This document shows positions 17,618 to 37,578 of a stretch of DNA of 37,578 bases, piece after piece. The notes beneath the pieces are model-generated. The model searched no databases. It had not been told where the DNA came from and saw only the letters and a list, made by a program, of their open reading frames with translations. Both the position numbers and the translations under genes were made by a program. The number at the start of each line of letters is the position of its first letter. Position 1 is the first letter of the stretch. Source of the stretch: Comamonas sp. KCTC 72670 (GTDB lineage: Bacteria; Myxococcota; Myxococcia; Myxococcales; Myxococcaceae); assembly GCA_014656495.1 (NCBI GenBank), contig BNCN01000013.1:1-37578 (forward strand), read 5' to 3'.

Positions 17618-19015
17618 GTGGACGCCCGTATCGTCGAGTTCGCCGAAGTGCTTCGCCAGAACGGTGTGCGTGTGAGTACGTCCGAGGTCCAGGACGCCCT
17701 GCGCGCCACGTCCGAGGTGGGGCTCCAGGATCGGAACCTGTTCCGTTCGGTGCTTCGGACCACCCTCGTGAAGCGCGAGCTGGACGTGGACACCTTCAAC
17801 CGCGCCTTCGAGTTCTACTTCTCGGGCGCGGCCCGGACATTCGAGGCCATCGACCAGTCGCTGGCGAAGCAGCTCGAGGAGGAGGGCTACCTGGAAGGCG
17901 ACCTGCTGAAGATGGTCATCATCCAGATGCACCAGCTCCTGCCGGAGATGTCGCCCCTGGCGCAGGCCGTGCTCATGGGGGACCGGTCGCGGCTGGCGCA
18001 GATCTTCCGGATGGCGTCGCTGCAGCTCGACCTGTCCCGGATGGAGAGCCCGCTGCAGGCCGGCTTCTTCGCGCGGCGCATGCTGGCGGCGGCCGGGGCG
18101 GACAAGGCCCGCTCCGACATGAAGTCCCTGGAGGACGAGCTGCGCGCCCGCGGCCTCACGCCGGAAGGGGTGGAGATCGTCTCGCGCCACGTGGCCGCCG
18201 CGATGCGGAAGATTGAAGACGCCGCGCGCCAGGAGGTGAAGCGGCAGGCCGAGGCCCGCATCCGCCGCCGGGGCGACAGCGCCACCGAGAAGCCGCTCCA
18301 CCTGCTCACCCAGGCGGAGGTGGACCAGATGGAGTCCGCCGTCCGCACCCTGGCCGACAAGCTGCGCAGCCGCCTCATCCGCAAGCAGCGCTCGCACCGC
18401 AAGGGCGCGCTCAACGTGCGCCGCACCCTGCGCCGGAACCTGCCGTGGGGCGGGGTGCCCATGGTGCCCCAGTTCCGCACCCGCCGCCCCGAGCGCCCCG
18501 AGCTGGTGGTGCTCTGCGACGTGTCGGACTCGGTGCGGCAGGCCTCGCGCATGATGCTGCTGTTCATGCACACGATGCAGTCGCTCTTCGTCCGGGTGCG
18601 CTCCTTCGTCTTCGTCTCCGACGTGGGCGAGGTGACGCAGTACTTCAAGGACCTGGACGTGGATGACGCCATCGACATGGCCACAGCTGGCAAGACGGTG
18701 TCGCTGAGCGCCAACTCCAACTACGGCCGCGCGCTGGCGGACTTCACCCGGGACCACCTGGGCAGCATCACCCGCCGCACCACCGTCATGGTGATTGGCG
18801 ACGGCCGCAACAACTACAACGCGAACAACGCCTGGGCGCTCAAGGACCTGCGCCGCAAGGCCAAGCGACTGCTGTGGATCTGCCCCGAGGAGCGCGGCAA
18901 CTGGGGCATTGGCGACAGCGAGATGCTCACCTACGAGAAGCACTGCCATCAGGCGGTCGTCGTCACGTCCGTGTCGGACCTGGCGCGCATCGCCGACCAG
19001 CTCGTGCCCGCATAG
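17618..19015 (+). CDS. VWA-domain protein, CoxE-like
   Basis: A 465-residue cytoplasmic protein from GTG 17618 (VDARIVEFAEVLRQNG). The frame is open from 17534 but the extra N-terminus is not protein-like. Residues 1-250 are mainly helical and resemble the region before the VWA domain in CoxE/YehP-type proteins. The C-terminal third is a VWA domain: strand ELVVLCDVSDSV with the MIDAS DxSxS (Asp301, Ser303, Ser305), then SFVFVSDVGEVTQYF, the second metal-site region NYGRALADF, and VMVIGDGRNNY. CoxE-type proteins typically work with a MoxR AAA ATPase as metal-dependent chaperones for enzyme maturation. No such ATPase is in this window. The partner may be the unknown gene 11 bp downstream. Confidence 0.88.
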   Translation: MDARIVEFAEVLRQNGVRVSTSEVQDALRATSEVGLQDRNLFRSVLRTTLVKRELDVDTFNRAFEFYFSGAARTFEAIDQSLAKQLEEEGYLEGDLLKMVIIQMHQLLPEMSPLAQAVLMGDRSRLAQIFRMASLQLDLSRMESPLQAGFFARRMLAAAGADKARSDMKSLEDELRARGLTPEGVEIVSRHVAAAMRKIEDAARQEVKRQAEARIRRRGDSATEKPLHLLTQAEVDQMESAVRTLADKLRSRLIRKQRSHRKGALNVRRTLRRNLPWGGVPMVPQFRTRRPERPELVVLCDVSDSVRQASRMMLLFMHTMQSLFVRVRSFVFVSDVGEVTQYFKDLDVDDAIDMATAGKTVSLSANSNYGRALADFTRDHLGSITRRTTVMVIGDGRNNYNANNAWALKDLRRKAKRLLWICPEERGNWGIGDSEMLTYEKHCHQAVVVTSVSDLARIADQLVPA

Positions 19016-19026
19016 AGGCGAACCCC

Positions 19027-19545
19027 ATGTCCTCCTTCCTCTTCGACGACAACGGCTTCCAGGACGTCCCCAACCGCGAGGTCTCCACGGACCTCACCGC
19101 CGCGGACGACCGGACCCTCCGCTGGGCCGCGCCCCCGCTGGATGCGGCGAAGCTCGACGCCCTGGTCCGCTACCAGCAGACCTACCTGGCCCAGGCCGAG
19201 CCCGGGCAGGGCACCGACGCGCTGGGCCGCGCCCACACCGAGGCCCTGGCCACCTCCGGGCTGAGCCCCAAGGAGGCGGAGCAGGGCAGCGCCTTGCTCC
19301 GCGCCTTTGGGGGCCGGCGCTGGGCCGCCCGGAAGCTCCAGGACAAGCTGGGCCAGCTCCAGGGCGACGGCGCGACGGAGACGGAGCTCCGGGCCCGGAT
19401 CCAGACGGAGCTCGTGAAGCAGGAGCGTGAAACGGACGCCCTGGCGCGGCGTTACGGAGAGGACGCCCTGGCGCTGCTCCGGGCCCGTGAGGCGGAGCTG
19501 CTGGAGCTGCACACCCGCCTCACGCGGCTGCTCACCCGGGGATGA
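19027..19545 (+). CDS. unknown soluble protein with C-terminal coiled coil
   Basis: A 172-residue protein of unknown function. The N-terminus (MSSFLFDDNGFQ) is acidic, with two Trp/Pro-rich bits (LRWAAPPLD). From about residue 95 the sequence is helical and strongly charged (RARIQTELVKQERETDALARRYGEDALALLRAREAELL in two halves), consistent with a coiled coil. There is no signal peptide or membrane segment. It starts 11 bp after the VWA gene and is the only gene between it and the miaB promoter, so the two probably share a transcript and may interact. No homologous family recognised. Confidence 0.8.
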   Translation: MSSFLFDDNGFQDVPNREVSTDLTAADDRTLRWAAPPLDAAKLDALVRYQQTYLAQAEPGQGTDALGRAHTEALATSGLSPKEAEQGSALLRAFGGRRWAARKLQDKLGQLQGDGATETELRARIQTELVKQERETDALARRYGEDALALLRAREAELLELHTRLTRLLTRG

Positions 19546-19563
19546 AGCCGGGCGGGCGGCCGG

Positions 19564-19592
19564 TTGCATTCCGCGTCCGGCCATCGGATAAG
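19564..19592 (+). promoter_or_regulatory. candidate promoter for miaB
   Basis: TTGCAT (19564-19569), a 17 bp spacer and GATAAG (19587-19592), within GATAAGGGC, 27 bp before the miaB start. It has the same -10 nonamer and spacing as the site before the thiolase gene. Confidence 0.45.
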
Positions 19593-19618
19593 GGCACGTA
19601 CTTGCTCAGGGTTCTTCC

Positions 19619-21007
19619 ATGAAGCGCTATTTCATCCACACCTTCGGCTGCCAGATGAACGTCAACGACTCGCTCCGCATGAGCGAGGTGTTGAGCCAGA
19701 TGTCCTACGCGCCGACGCCGGTGCCGGACAACGCCGACCTCATCATCCTCAACACCTGCTCCATCCGGGAGAAGGCCGAGGACAAGATGCTGTCCGCCCT
19801 GGGCCGCTACAAGCCGGTGAAGGCCAGCCGCGGCGCGCTGATTGGCGTGGGCGGGTGCGTGGCGCAGCAGGAGAAGGACAAGCTCCTCAAGAAGGTGCCG
19901 TACCTGGACTTCGTCTTCGGTCCCGACAACATCGCCCGCCTGCCGGACATCATCGGCCGCGTGTCGGCGGAGCGGGAGCGGGTGGTGGAGACGGCCTTCG
20001 TGAACTCGGAGGAGTACGTCTTCCCCCGCGCCGACCCGGAGACGTCCCGCGGCAAGGTGACCGAGTTCGTCACGGTGATGAAGGGCTGCGACAACGTCTG
20101 CTCGTTCTGCATCGTGCCGCACACGCGCGGCCGTGAGGTGAGCCGGGCGTTCCCGGACGTACTCGTCGAGGTGGCGGACCTGGCCAAGGTCGGCGTGCGG
20201 GAGGTGACGCTCATCGGCCAGAACGTGAACTCGTACGCGGGCGGCATCTCCTTCGCCCAGTTGCTGCTGCGCACCGCGGAGGTGCCGGGCATCGAGCGCG
20301 TGCGCTTCACCACCAGCCACCCGCATGACCTGTCCGACGAGCTGATCGAAGCCTTCCGCGTCCAGCCGAAGATCACCCCGCACTTCCACCTGCCGGTGCA
20401 GTGCGGCAGCGACCGCATCCTGAAGATGATGCGCCGCGACTACACGGTGGTGCAGTACCTGGAGCGGCTGGCCAAGCTGCGCGAGGCGCGCCCCGGCATC
20501 GCCGTCACCACGGACATCATCGTCGGCTTCCCCGGTGAGACGGAGGAAGAGTTCGAGATGACGATGCAGCTGACCGAGCAGGTCCGCTACGACAACCAGT
20601 TCTCCTTCGTCTACAGCCCCCGGCCCAAGACGGGCGCGGCGCTGCGCGAGAAGGACTGGGGCCCGGTGCCGCACGAGGTGAAGATCGCCCGCCTGGAGCG
20701 CCTGCAGAAGCTGCAGCGGCGCATCAGCGGCGAAATCACCGCGGCGCTGGTGGGCTCCGAGGTGGAGGTGATGGTGGAGGGGCACTCGCGCTACGACCCC
20801 ACCAAGCGCTTCGGCCGCACGCCGGAGAACCGCACCGTCAACTTCGAGGGCGACGCCCCTGCCGGTGCCTTCGTGACGGTGAAGGTGGAGCGCGCCACGC
20901 CCAATCAGCTCGCGGGCAAGCAGGTGGCCCTGCTCAAGCCGCCCACGGTGGAGCCGCTGCCCGTGCCCGTCGCGGAGAACCCCTTCCACGTCGTCGCGGA
21001 GGCGTAA
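19619..21007 (+). CDS. miaB: tRNA-2-methylthio-N6-isopentenyladenosine(37) synthase MiaB
   Basis: A radical-SAM methylthiotransferase of 462 residues. It adds the 2-methylthio group to i6A37 of tRNAs reading UNN codons. The N-terminal UPF0004 domain has the three cluster Cys: Cys11 (HTFGCQMN), Cys47 (NTCSIR) and Cys80 (GGCVAQ). The radical-SAM motif is Cys157-Cys161-Cys164 (CDNVCSFC). Further blocks GQNVNSY, SHPHDLSDEL, HLPVQCGSDRIL and TDIIVGFPGET are all MiaB type. A TRAM domain ends the protein (about 375-440). The start is ATG 19619. A gamma carbonic anhydrase-like gene follows 4 bp later. The MiaA partner enzyme is not in this window. Confidence 0.97.
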   Translation: MKRYFIHTFGCQMNVNDSLRMSEVLSQMSYAPTPVPDNADLIILNTCSIREKAEDKMLSALGRYKPVKASRGALIGVGGCVAQQEKDKLLKKVPYLDFVFGPDNIARLPDIIGRVSAERERVVETAFVNSEEYVFPRADPETSRGKVTEFVTVMKGCDNVCSFCIVPHTRGREVSRAFPDVLVEVADLAKVGVREVTLIGQNVNSYAGGISFAQLLLRTAEVPGIERVRFTTSHPHDLSDELIEAFRVQPKITPHFHLPVQCGSDRILKMMRRDYTVVQYLERLAKLREARPGIAVTTDIIVGFPGETEEEFEMTMQLTEQVRYDNQFSFVYSPRPKTGAALREKDWGPVPHEVKIARLERLQKLQRRISGEITAALVGSEVEVMVEGHSRYDPTKRFGRTPENRTVNFEGDAPAGAFVTVKVERATPNQLAGKQVALLKPPTVEPLPVPVAENPFHVVAEA

Positions 21008-21011
21008 GCGC

Positions 21012-21527
21012 ATGCCGTTGAGGCCGTTCCGAGGAATGTCCCCCCGCGTCCACCCCGGCTGCTTCGTGGACGACTCCGCCCAACTGGTCGGTGACATCGA
21101 GGTGGGGGAGGACTCCTCCATCTGGTTCAACTGCGTGCTGCGCGGGGACGTGAATCCCATTCGCATCGGGAAGCGCACCAACGTGCAGGACCTGTCCCTG
21201 GTGCACGTCACCGGCGGCCGGTCCACCACCGTCGTCGGCGACGACGTGACGGTGGGGCACCACGTCATCCTCCACGGCTGCACCATCGGGAACCGGGTGC
21301 TGGTGGGCATGGGCTCCACCATCATGGATGACGCGGAAGTAGGGGACGACTGCATCATCGGCGCCGGCGCGCTGCTGACGCCGGGCACGAAGATTCCCCC
21401 GGGCTCGCTGGTGGTGGGCTCCCCGGGCCGCGTGAAGCGCCCCATCACCGAGGCGGAGCGGGACTTCCTGTTGCTGTCCGCGCACCACTACGTGGAGCTC
21501 GCGAAGGAGTACCAGACGGAGCGCTGA
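21012..21527 (+). CDS. gamma carbonic anhydrase-like hexapeptide-repeat protein
   Basis: A 171-residue left-handed beta-helix protein of the YrdA/PaaY/CaiE type. Hexapeptide repeats such as VGEDSS, IRIGKR, VVGDDV, VTVGHH, CTIGNR and EVGDDC run through residues about 25-150. The three zinc-ligand histidines of gamma carbonic anhydrases are present: His65, His83 and His88 (TVGHHVILHGC). The trimer would bind metal between subunits. Many members have no measurable CO2 hydration activity, so the reaction is uncertain. The start ATG 21012 lies 4 bp after miaB, implying translational coupling. Confidence 0.92.
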   Translation: MPLRPFRGMSPRVHPGCFVDDSAQLVGDIEVGEDSSIWFNCVLRGDVNPIRIGKRTNVQDLSLVHVTGGRSTTVVGDDVTVGHHVILHGCTIGNRVLVGMGSTIMDDAEVGDDCIIGAGALLTPGTKIPPGSLVVGSPGRVKRPITEAERDFLLLSAHHYVELAKEYQTER

Positions 21528-21568
21528 CCCGCTCGCGAGCCTACGCTGGGCGTGTTAGGAGCACATCC

Positions 21569-22039
21569 ATGGCTCTCGTGCCTGCCACAACGCTCAAGGC
21601 GTGCCCGCTGTTCAAGGGCTTCACGGACACTGGCATCCAGATTTTCGCGGGGATCGCCGTCGCGCGCGCGTTCCCCAAGGGGACCGCGCTCTTCGCCGAA
21701 GGCAAGGCGGGTGAGTCGCTCCTCATCGTCGGGGAAGGCACCGTCCGCCTGAGCGCGAAGAGCGCCTCCGGCGAGGACGTCACCCTGGGCGAGGTGGGCG
21801 CCGGTGAGCCCCTGGGCGAGCTGGCCCTGGTGCAGAAGGGTGAGCGGTTGTGCTCCGCCACCGCTGTCACCGACGTGTCCGCCCTGGAGATTCGCGCCGC
21901 GGATTTTCAGAAGCTCCTGGCGACCAAACCCCAGGCCTGCGTGAAGCTGCTGATGGGAATCGTCTCCCACTTCGGCCAGAAGGCCCGTGACAACCGGGAC
22001 ATGCTGCGAACGCTGGTGGGGAAGGCGCCCGCTGCTTAA
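21569..22039 (+). CDS. cyclic-nucleotide-binding-domain protein without DNA-binding domain
   Basis: A 156-residue protein consisting of one CNMP-binding beta-roll (LFAEGKAGESLLIVGEGTVRL, VTLGEVGAGEPLGELALV) plus C-terminal helices. There is no HTH, GGDEF, kinase or channel part. In the phosphate-binding cassette the glycine-glutamate GELAL is kept, but the following loop reads QKGERLCSATA. The usual Arg before the Ser/Ala-Ala-Thr is displaced by two residues, with Cys in its place. Ligand binding is therefore doubtful. The start ATG 21569 has AGGAG at 21557-21561. It lies 41 bp after the carbonic anhydrase-like gene and may be read from the same transcript. Such stand-alone CNB proteins are common in myxobacteria; their roles are mostly unknown. 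Confidence 0.87.
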   Translation: MALVPATTLKACPLFKGFTDTGIQIFAGIAVARAFPKGTALFAEGKAGESLLIVGEGTVRLSAKSASGEDVTLGEVGAGEPLGELALVQKGERLCSATAVTDVSALEIRAADFQKLLATKPQACVKLLMGIVSHFGQKARDNRDMLRTLVGKAPAA

Positions 22040-22387
22040 GTAAGACGACGGACCTTCCTTCCGAGCGCCGGAGTGTGCCGCCGTGAAGTCTCAGGTGGGA
22101 CATGTCGGAGCCCTGGATGGAAGGCATCCAGGTGGGCAGGCGGCCCTCGAAGCGTGCGCGACGTCAGGACACTGGGGCTGCGGGAGGTGTCGGTCGGAGA
22201 ATAAGAAGTGAAAACGGGCGCCGGTCAGGGCCCGGGAGGAGGCCGGGTGCCGGAGGATTTGTTGTCGAGTCCCCATTACCCGGAGTTTTGACGACCCGCG
22301 CCCGGTTGATGTCTGGGCGCTAGAGGGGCGGTCCGAGCGGATTCGGAAAAGAGCAGCCCCCTCGGAAGTGAACGGACGGGACGACGC
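22040..22387. other. non-coding gap before the DedA gene
   Basis: No credible gene: a 73-codon frame at 22102-22323 is Arg/Gly-rich and lacks a ribosome site. The gap holds the hairpin at 22112-22132 and a short A+T-richer patch (22200-22215). TTGACG at 22290-22295 has no matching -10. No promoter could be assigned with confidence. Confidence 0.5.
22112..22132 (+). terminator. hairpin after the CNB-domain gene
   Basis: CCTGGATG and CATCCAGG pair over 8 bp around the 5 nt loop GAAGG, 72 bp after the stop. No T-run follows, so the terminator role is uncertain. Confidence 0.35.
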
Positions 22388-23170
22388 GTGCAAGAACTTC
22401 TCACCAACCTCCTTGGCGAATCGCAGGGCTTCTTCGCCTATGCCACCGTGTTCGGCATCCTGGTGGCCTGCGGGCTGGGTGTGCCGCTGCCGGAGGACAT
22501 CTCCCTCATCCTGGGGGGCTTCCTGGCTCACAAGGGTGCCGCCAACCTGTCGGTCATGATGGTGGTGGGCTTCGCGGGCATCCTCGTGGGTGACAGCCTC
22601 ATCTACCTGGCCGGCCGCCGGCTGGGTGGGAAGCTGGGACGCGAGGGCAGCGGTGGCTTCTTCGCCCGGATTGTCACGCCGGAGAAGCGCGCGAAGGTGG
22701 AGGGCCTGTTCGCCAAGCACGGGCACAAGGTGGTCTGCATCGCCCGCTTCATGCCGGGCGTGCGCGCGGTGACGTACTTCACGGCGGGCTCCGTGGGCAT
22801 GCCCTACTGGCGCTTCATCTTCTGGGACGGCCTGGCGGCGCTGCTGTCCGCGCCCGTGTTCATCTGGCTCGGCTACCACTTCGGTGGGGAGCTCGACACG
22901 ATGATCGCCAAGTTCAAGGAGGGGCAGTTCGTGGTGATGGGCGTGCTGGTGGTCGCCGCCGTGGGCTACTTCGTGTGGCGCAAGCGCCGTCAGGCCGCTG
23001 AGCGAGCGCAGGCCGCCATCGTGGACCCGGTGGCCGTTCCCGCGCTGGTGACCGAGTCGGTCGCCGCGCCGCTGCGGACCCCCGTGGCGGGTTCTTCGGG
23101 CGAGGCCCTGTTCGTCGCCGCGCCGGAGCAGGGCTCGGCCGATGGGACGCGCGAGCTGCAGAAGTCCTGA
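22388..23170 (+). CDS. DedA family inner-membrane protein
   Basis: A 260-residue integral membrane protein with four to five hydrophobic segments (about 15-30, 38-70, 110-135, 140-160, 168-192). DedA/VTT hallmarks are visible: GVPLPEDISLILGG (31-44) with Glu36, GDSLIYLAGR (68-77) with Asp69, and RFMPGVR (120-126) in the re-entrant region. Family members act in membrane homeostasis, proton-motive-force-dependent transport and undecaprenyl-phosphate or phospholipid translocation; which one applies here is unknown. After the last membrane helix (VVAAVGYFVWRKRR) there is a 60-residue Ala/Pro/Val-rich cytoplasmic tail not typical of the core family. The start is GTG 22388; no better ATG is in frame nearby. 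Confidence 0.92.
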   Translation: MQELLTNLLGESQGFFAYATVFGILVACGLGVPLPEDISLILGGFLAHKGAANLSVMMVVGFAGILVGDSLIYLAGRRLGGKLGREGSGGFFARIVTPEKRAKVEGLFAKHGHKVVCIARFMPGVRAVTYFTAGSVGMPYWRFIFWDGLAALLSAPVFIWLGYHFGGELDTMIAKFKEGQFVVMGVLVVAAVGYFVWRKRRQAAERAQAAIVDPVAVPALVTESVAAPLRTPVAGSSGEALFVAAPEQGSADGTRELQKS

Positions 23171-23325
23171 GGTGTGGGCGGTGGCGGTGTCCAAGCGAGC
23201 TGTCGCGCTGAGCACCGCTTCACGCCCTTGAGGCGCCAGCGGCTTCTTCCGTGGTTGCCGGGCTTCCAGGAACAGGGTCAGGATTGAGGGCTAGCCTCTC
23301 CTCGTCCCACTCCTGAGCCCTGCTG

Positions 23326-25882
23326 ATGCCCAAAACCCTTCTTCGCGCTTGTGCCGTGGTCCTGCTCGCAGCCACGGGCTCAGCACAGGCGCAGGCCATG
23401 CCTCCGGTGCCCCACGAGGCTCCGGTCCCCGCTGTTCCGGAGGGACCTCCGGAGACCGCCGCGCCGGACCCCGCTGAAACCACCGAGACGCCCCCCGAGG
23501 ATGGCCCGGTGTCTTCGCCGCTCACGGAGGGCGCTGTCACCGCCACTCCTGTGGCTGCTCCCTCCGAGGAGCCTGCCGCCTCGAACGGCGGTGCCTTCGC
23601 CGGCGACACCGCGCTGGTCCCCGTGGGCACGCAGTTCCCACCCGAGCACATCGACGACCCCGTCAAGGCGCGCGCCCTGGCCGAGGAGACCGAGCGCAGC
23701 GCGCCGGCCCTCGTCGTCAGCGGCGGCATCAGCCTGGGCGCCTATCAGGCCGGTTTCATCTCCACCCTGGTCCGATTCTGGAGCGTCGCGCAGCGGGAGG
23801 GCGCCGAATCTGGACTGGGCAACCCGGCGCCTCGTGTCTGGACAGGCGCCTCCGCGGGCGCGGTGAACGCGCTGCTCGGGGGACTGGCTTCTTGTGACAC
23901 GGCCTTCGCCCAGCCGCAGTGGTCTCCGGAGCAGAGCCTGTTCTGGACGGTGTGGATCGACCAGCTCGACCTCGACCGGCTCCTCCCGGAGGAGCGGGAT
24001 GACGCACCTCAGGGCACGCACCTCTTCAGCGAGCCGCACATGCGGGACACCCTGCAGCTCATCCTGGAGAAGTCGAAGCAGGCGCGCTTCAAGGATGACT
24101 GCACGTTCGCCTACGGCCTCACCGTGACGAACCTCCAGGGCCGAGACGTCCCGTTCGGCGCGGGCGGACCGGAGTCGCAGTTCAAGCTGAAGCGCGTGAC
24201 GGAGAAGCTCGTCGTCCAGGTGATGACGGAGGGGGAGGGGAAGATCACCGCGCGGTTGCCCTTCCTCGAGGGCGCCACGAGCGCGAAGTTCCCGTACATC
24301 GGCGTGAAGCCGGAGGAGCTCGTCTACTACCCGGCCCTGGGCGCGCAGCCGACGGGTGACGGTGGACACGAGGTGTCGCTGGCCAACCTGCTGCTGACAC
24401 CGCAGGCCTCCGGCGCGTTCCCGCTCGCGTTCCCGCCTGTGCCCGTCTCGATGTCCTTCTTCAAGGAGACGCAGTGGGGCGACCTGGAGGCGCTGACGCT
24501 CGTCGACGGCGGCGTGCTCAACAACAACCCGGTGGACCTCGCGGTGCGGCTCGGCTCGCGCTGGGTGGAGCGCAGCGCCTCCCGCGAGACGGTCCTCAAC
24601 CGCGCGCGCTTTCCCATCGTGTACCTGGACCAAGACGTCGTGGGCTGGGACTGGGCCTCGCCGCCGGCCCGTCCCCAGGGCTCGCGCAGCCCGCTGGACG
24701 AGGCCTACTTCCAGTACCTCGGCAACGTGATGAACGCGGCCCGCGACAGCGCCGTGCTCAACACGCTGGAGCACGACATCAATCTGTCCGGCCGCATCAA
24801 GATTCCGCGCCGGACGTCGGTGCTGCCCTCCGAGTTCCAGTTCGCGATGATGGGCTTCTTCGACCGGCGCTTCCGCGAGCACGACTTCTACCGCGGCATG
24901 CAGGACGCTATCCGCTTCCTGTCGACCCAGCTCACCTCGACGCGCGCCGTGGACCTGATGGTGCCTCGGACGGAGAAGGAGCGCCTGCGGGATCGCGAGC
25001 TGCGCGTCCTGAACGTCCTGGGCATCGCGTCCCCGGGCTTCCGCTGCGTCGTGGAGAACGTCTGTGACACGACGCCCGAGCTGGGGAAGCTGCGGAAGGC
25101 CTCGGACGCCCTGACGCGCAAGGCGGAGGCCCGGACTCTCGAAAAGGGCAAGGTGGATGTGTTGCTCGCCGCGCTGGGGGACGTCGGCTATCGCTACAGC
25201 GACGGCGTCATGGAGGGCGCCGAGTCCACGGGCACGCGAGAGGACCTCGTGCCCGTCCGCAAGCGGGTGGGCACGGCCTTCCACAGCCTGGTGTCGCAGC
25301 AGAAGGGCAACCTGAAGATTCCGCTGCGTCCCGCCGGCGCCGTGTTCCTGGACGAGTGGCTGACGTACTCGAAGCCGCACCACGTCTGGACGCTCAGCGC
25401 CATGCGGCAACGCGGCGTGGGCGTGGGCTTCGAGCTGCCCTTCCTCGCGTCCGAGCAGGGCCGCGAGGACTACGCGTACAGCCGCAACGAGTGGCGCTTC
25501 GGCACGGTGCTCTCCGGATTGGGCGTGCGCGACATGGACCAGCTCGTGCCCAATGAGACGCGCGTCCGTTGGGCCTCGCTGGGAATGTACGTGGACTGCG
25601 TCTCCGACATGGATGGCTTCTCCGGCGCCATCTCGTTCCTCGACCTGGGCCCGTACGTCCGGTGGCGCGCGGGCCTCGGCGTGACGGCGGGCTACCTGAG
25701 CCAACCGAACGAGCTGGTCCTGACGCTCCCGGAGGCCCGGCTCGGCGTGGACCTGGCGGAGATGGTGGGCCTGCGCCTGACGATGCCGCTCTACCTCCTC
25801 AAGAAGACGGAGGGCGAGCGGCAGCTGCACCGCGGGACACCCAAGTACTTCAAGGAGCTGGGCCTGGGCGTCGAGGTGCTGC

Positions 25883-25896
<14 letters not shown>
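23326..25896 (+). CDS. exported patatin-like phospholipase with long C-terminal region
   Basis: An 856-residue protein. A signal peptide (residues 1-24, ending AQAQA) leads into a Pro/Ala/Glu-rich linker (25-105). The patatin domain (about 127-410) has the oxyanion loop SGGISLGAYQAG (132-143), nucleophile Ser176 in GASAG and catalytic Asp394 in DGGVLNNNP. These form the Ser-Asp dyad of lipid acyl hydrolases. The C-terminal 250 residues alternate hydrophobic strands (GAISFLDLGPYVRWRAG, LGVDLAEMVGLRLTMPLYL) and end in LLTRW, with a terminal aromatic as in outer-membrane barrels. It may thus be surface- or outer-membrane-anchored, but a plain periplasmic enzyme is possible. Likely substrates are phospholipids, of self or prey. 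The 3' end overlaps the convergent NRPS gene by 14 bp. Confidence 0.9.

Positions 25897-37578
<11,682 letters not shown>

Noticed and set aside
22102..22323. 73-codon plus-strand frame in the gap before dedA
   Set aside because: Arg/Gly/Pro-rich, spans a hairpin, no ribosome site; looks like chance in high-GC sequence.

Overview
The window looks like chromosome of a myxobacterium of the Myxococcaceae (Myxococcus, Corallococcus or Pyxidicoccus type). The evidence is the very G+C-rich coding sequence with strong G/C third-position bias, an AgmX/PglI-type C-terminal domain protein, a degenerate PilZ-like protein of the kind found as large paralogous families in Myxococcus, a large WD40 lipoprotein, and a giant NRPS gene. 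I cannot fix the species.

Layout. (1) 1-650: the 3' tip of an unknown plus-strand gene, then a small A+T-richer gene that looks like a MafI-type immunity protein, then a gene-poor, possibly degraded stretch. This resembles the tail of a polymorphic toxin/immunity locus. (2) 735-2783: an Mrp/ApbC iron-sulfur carrier ATPase followed tightly by two unknown genes. (3) 2865-7993: a run of short-chain acyl-CoA genes (3-hydroxyacyl-CoA dehydrogenase, enoyl-CoA hydratase, two acyl-CoA dehydrogenases) with two small exported proteins nested among them. (4) 8384-10096: ribosomal protein S1 with its own promoter candidate and a strong 3' hairpin, followed by a large WD40 lipoprotein. (5) 13004-15633: acetyl-CoA acetyltransferase plus both subunits of a 3-oxoacid CoA-transferase, which complete the pathway begun in region 3. 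(6) 15696-22039: housekeeping and small regulatory genes: PilZ-like protein, TrmA/RlmD-type RNA methyltransferase, CoxE-type VWA protein with an unknown partner, MiaB, gamma carbonic anhydrase-like protein, cyclic-nucleotide-binding-domain protein. (7) 22388-25896: a DedA membrane protein and a large exported patatin-like phospholipase. (8) 25883-37578, minus strand: the 3' part of a giant NRPS gene that runs off the right edge.

How the genes work together. Regions 3 and 5 encode every step from butyryl-CoA (or a branched short-chain acyl-CoA) to acetyl-CoA: acyl-CoA dehydrogenase, crotonase, 3-hydroxybutyryl-CoA dehydrogenase and thiolase. The CoA-transferase activates acetoacetate, for instance from leucine breakdown. 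The NRPS ends with (A)-T / C-A-T / C-A-T / C-A-T-TE and has no epimerisation domain in view. Reading the A-domain pocket residues by eye gives Ser for the first module and Val for the second. The last two modules are close paralogues with pocket codes I cannot assign. They are the most interesting feature, together with blocks of near-identical DNA shared between modules that suggest duplication or gene conversion. The patatin and NRPS genes converge and overlap by 14 bp.

No tRNA, rRNA, CRISPR array or intact insertion sequence was recognised.
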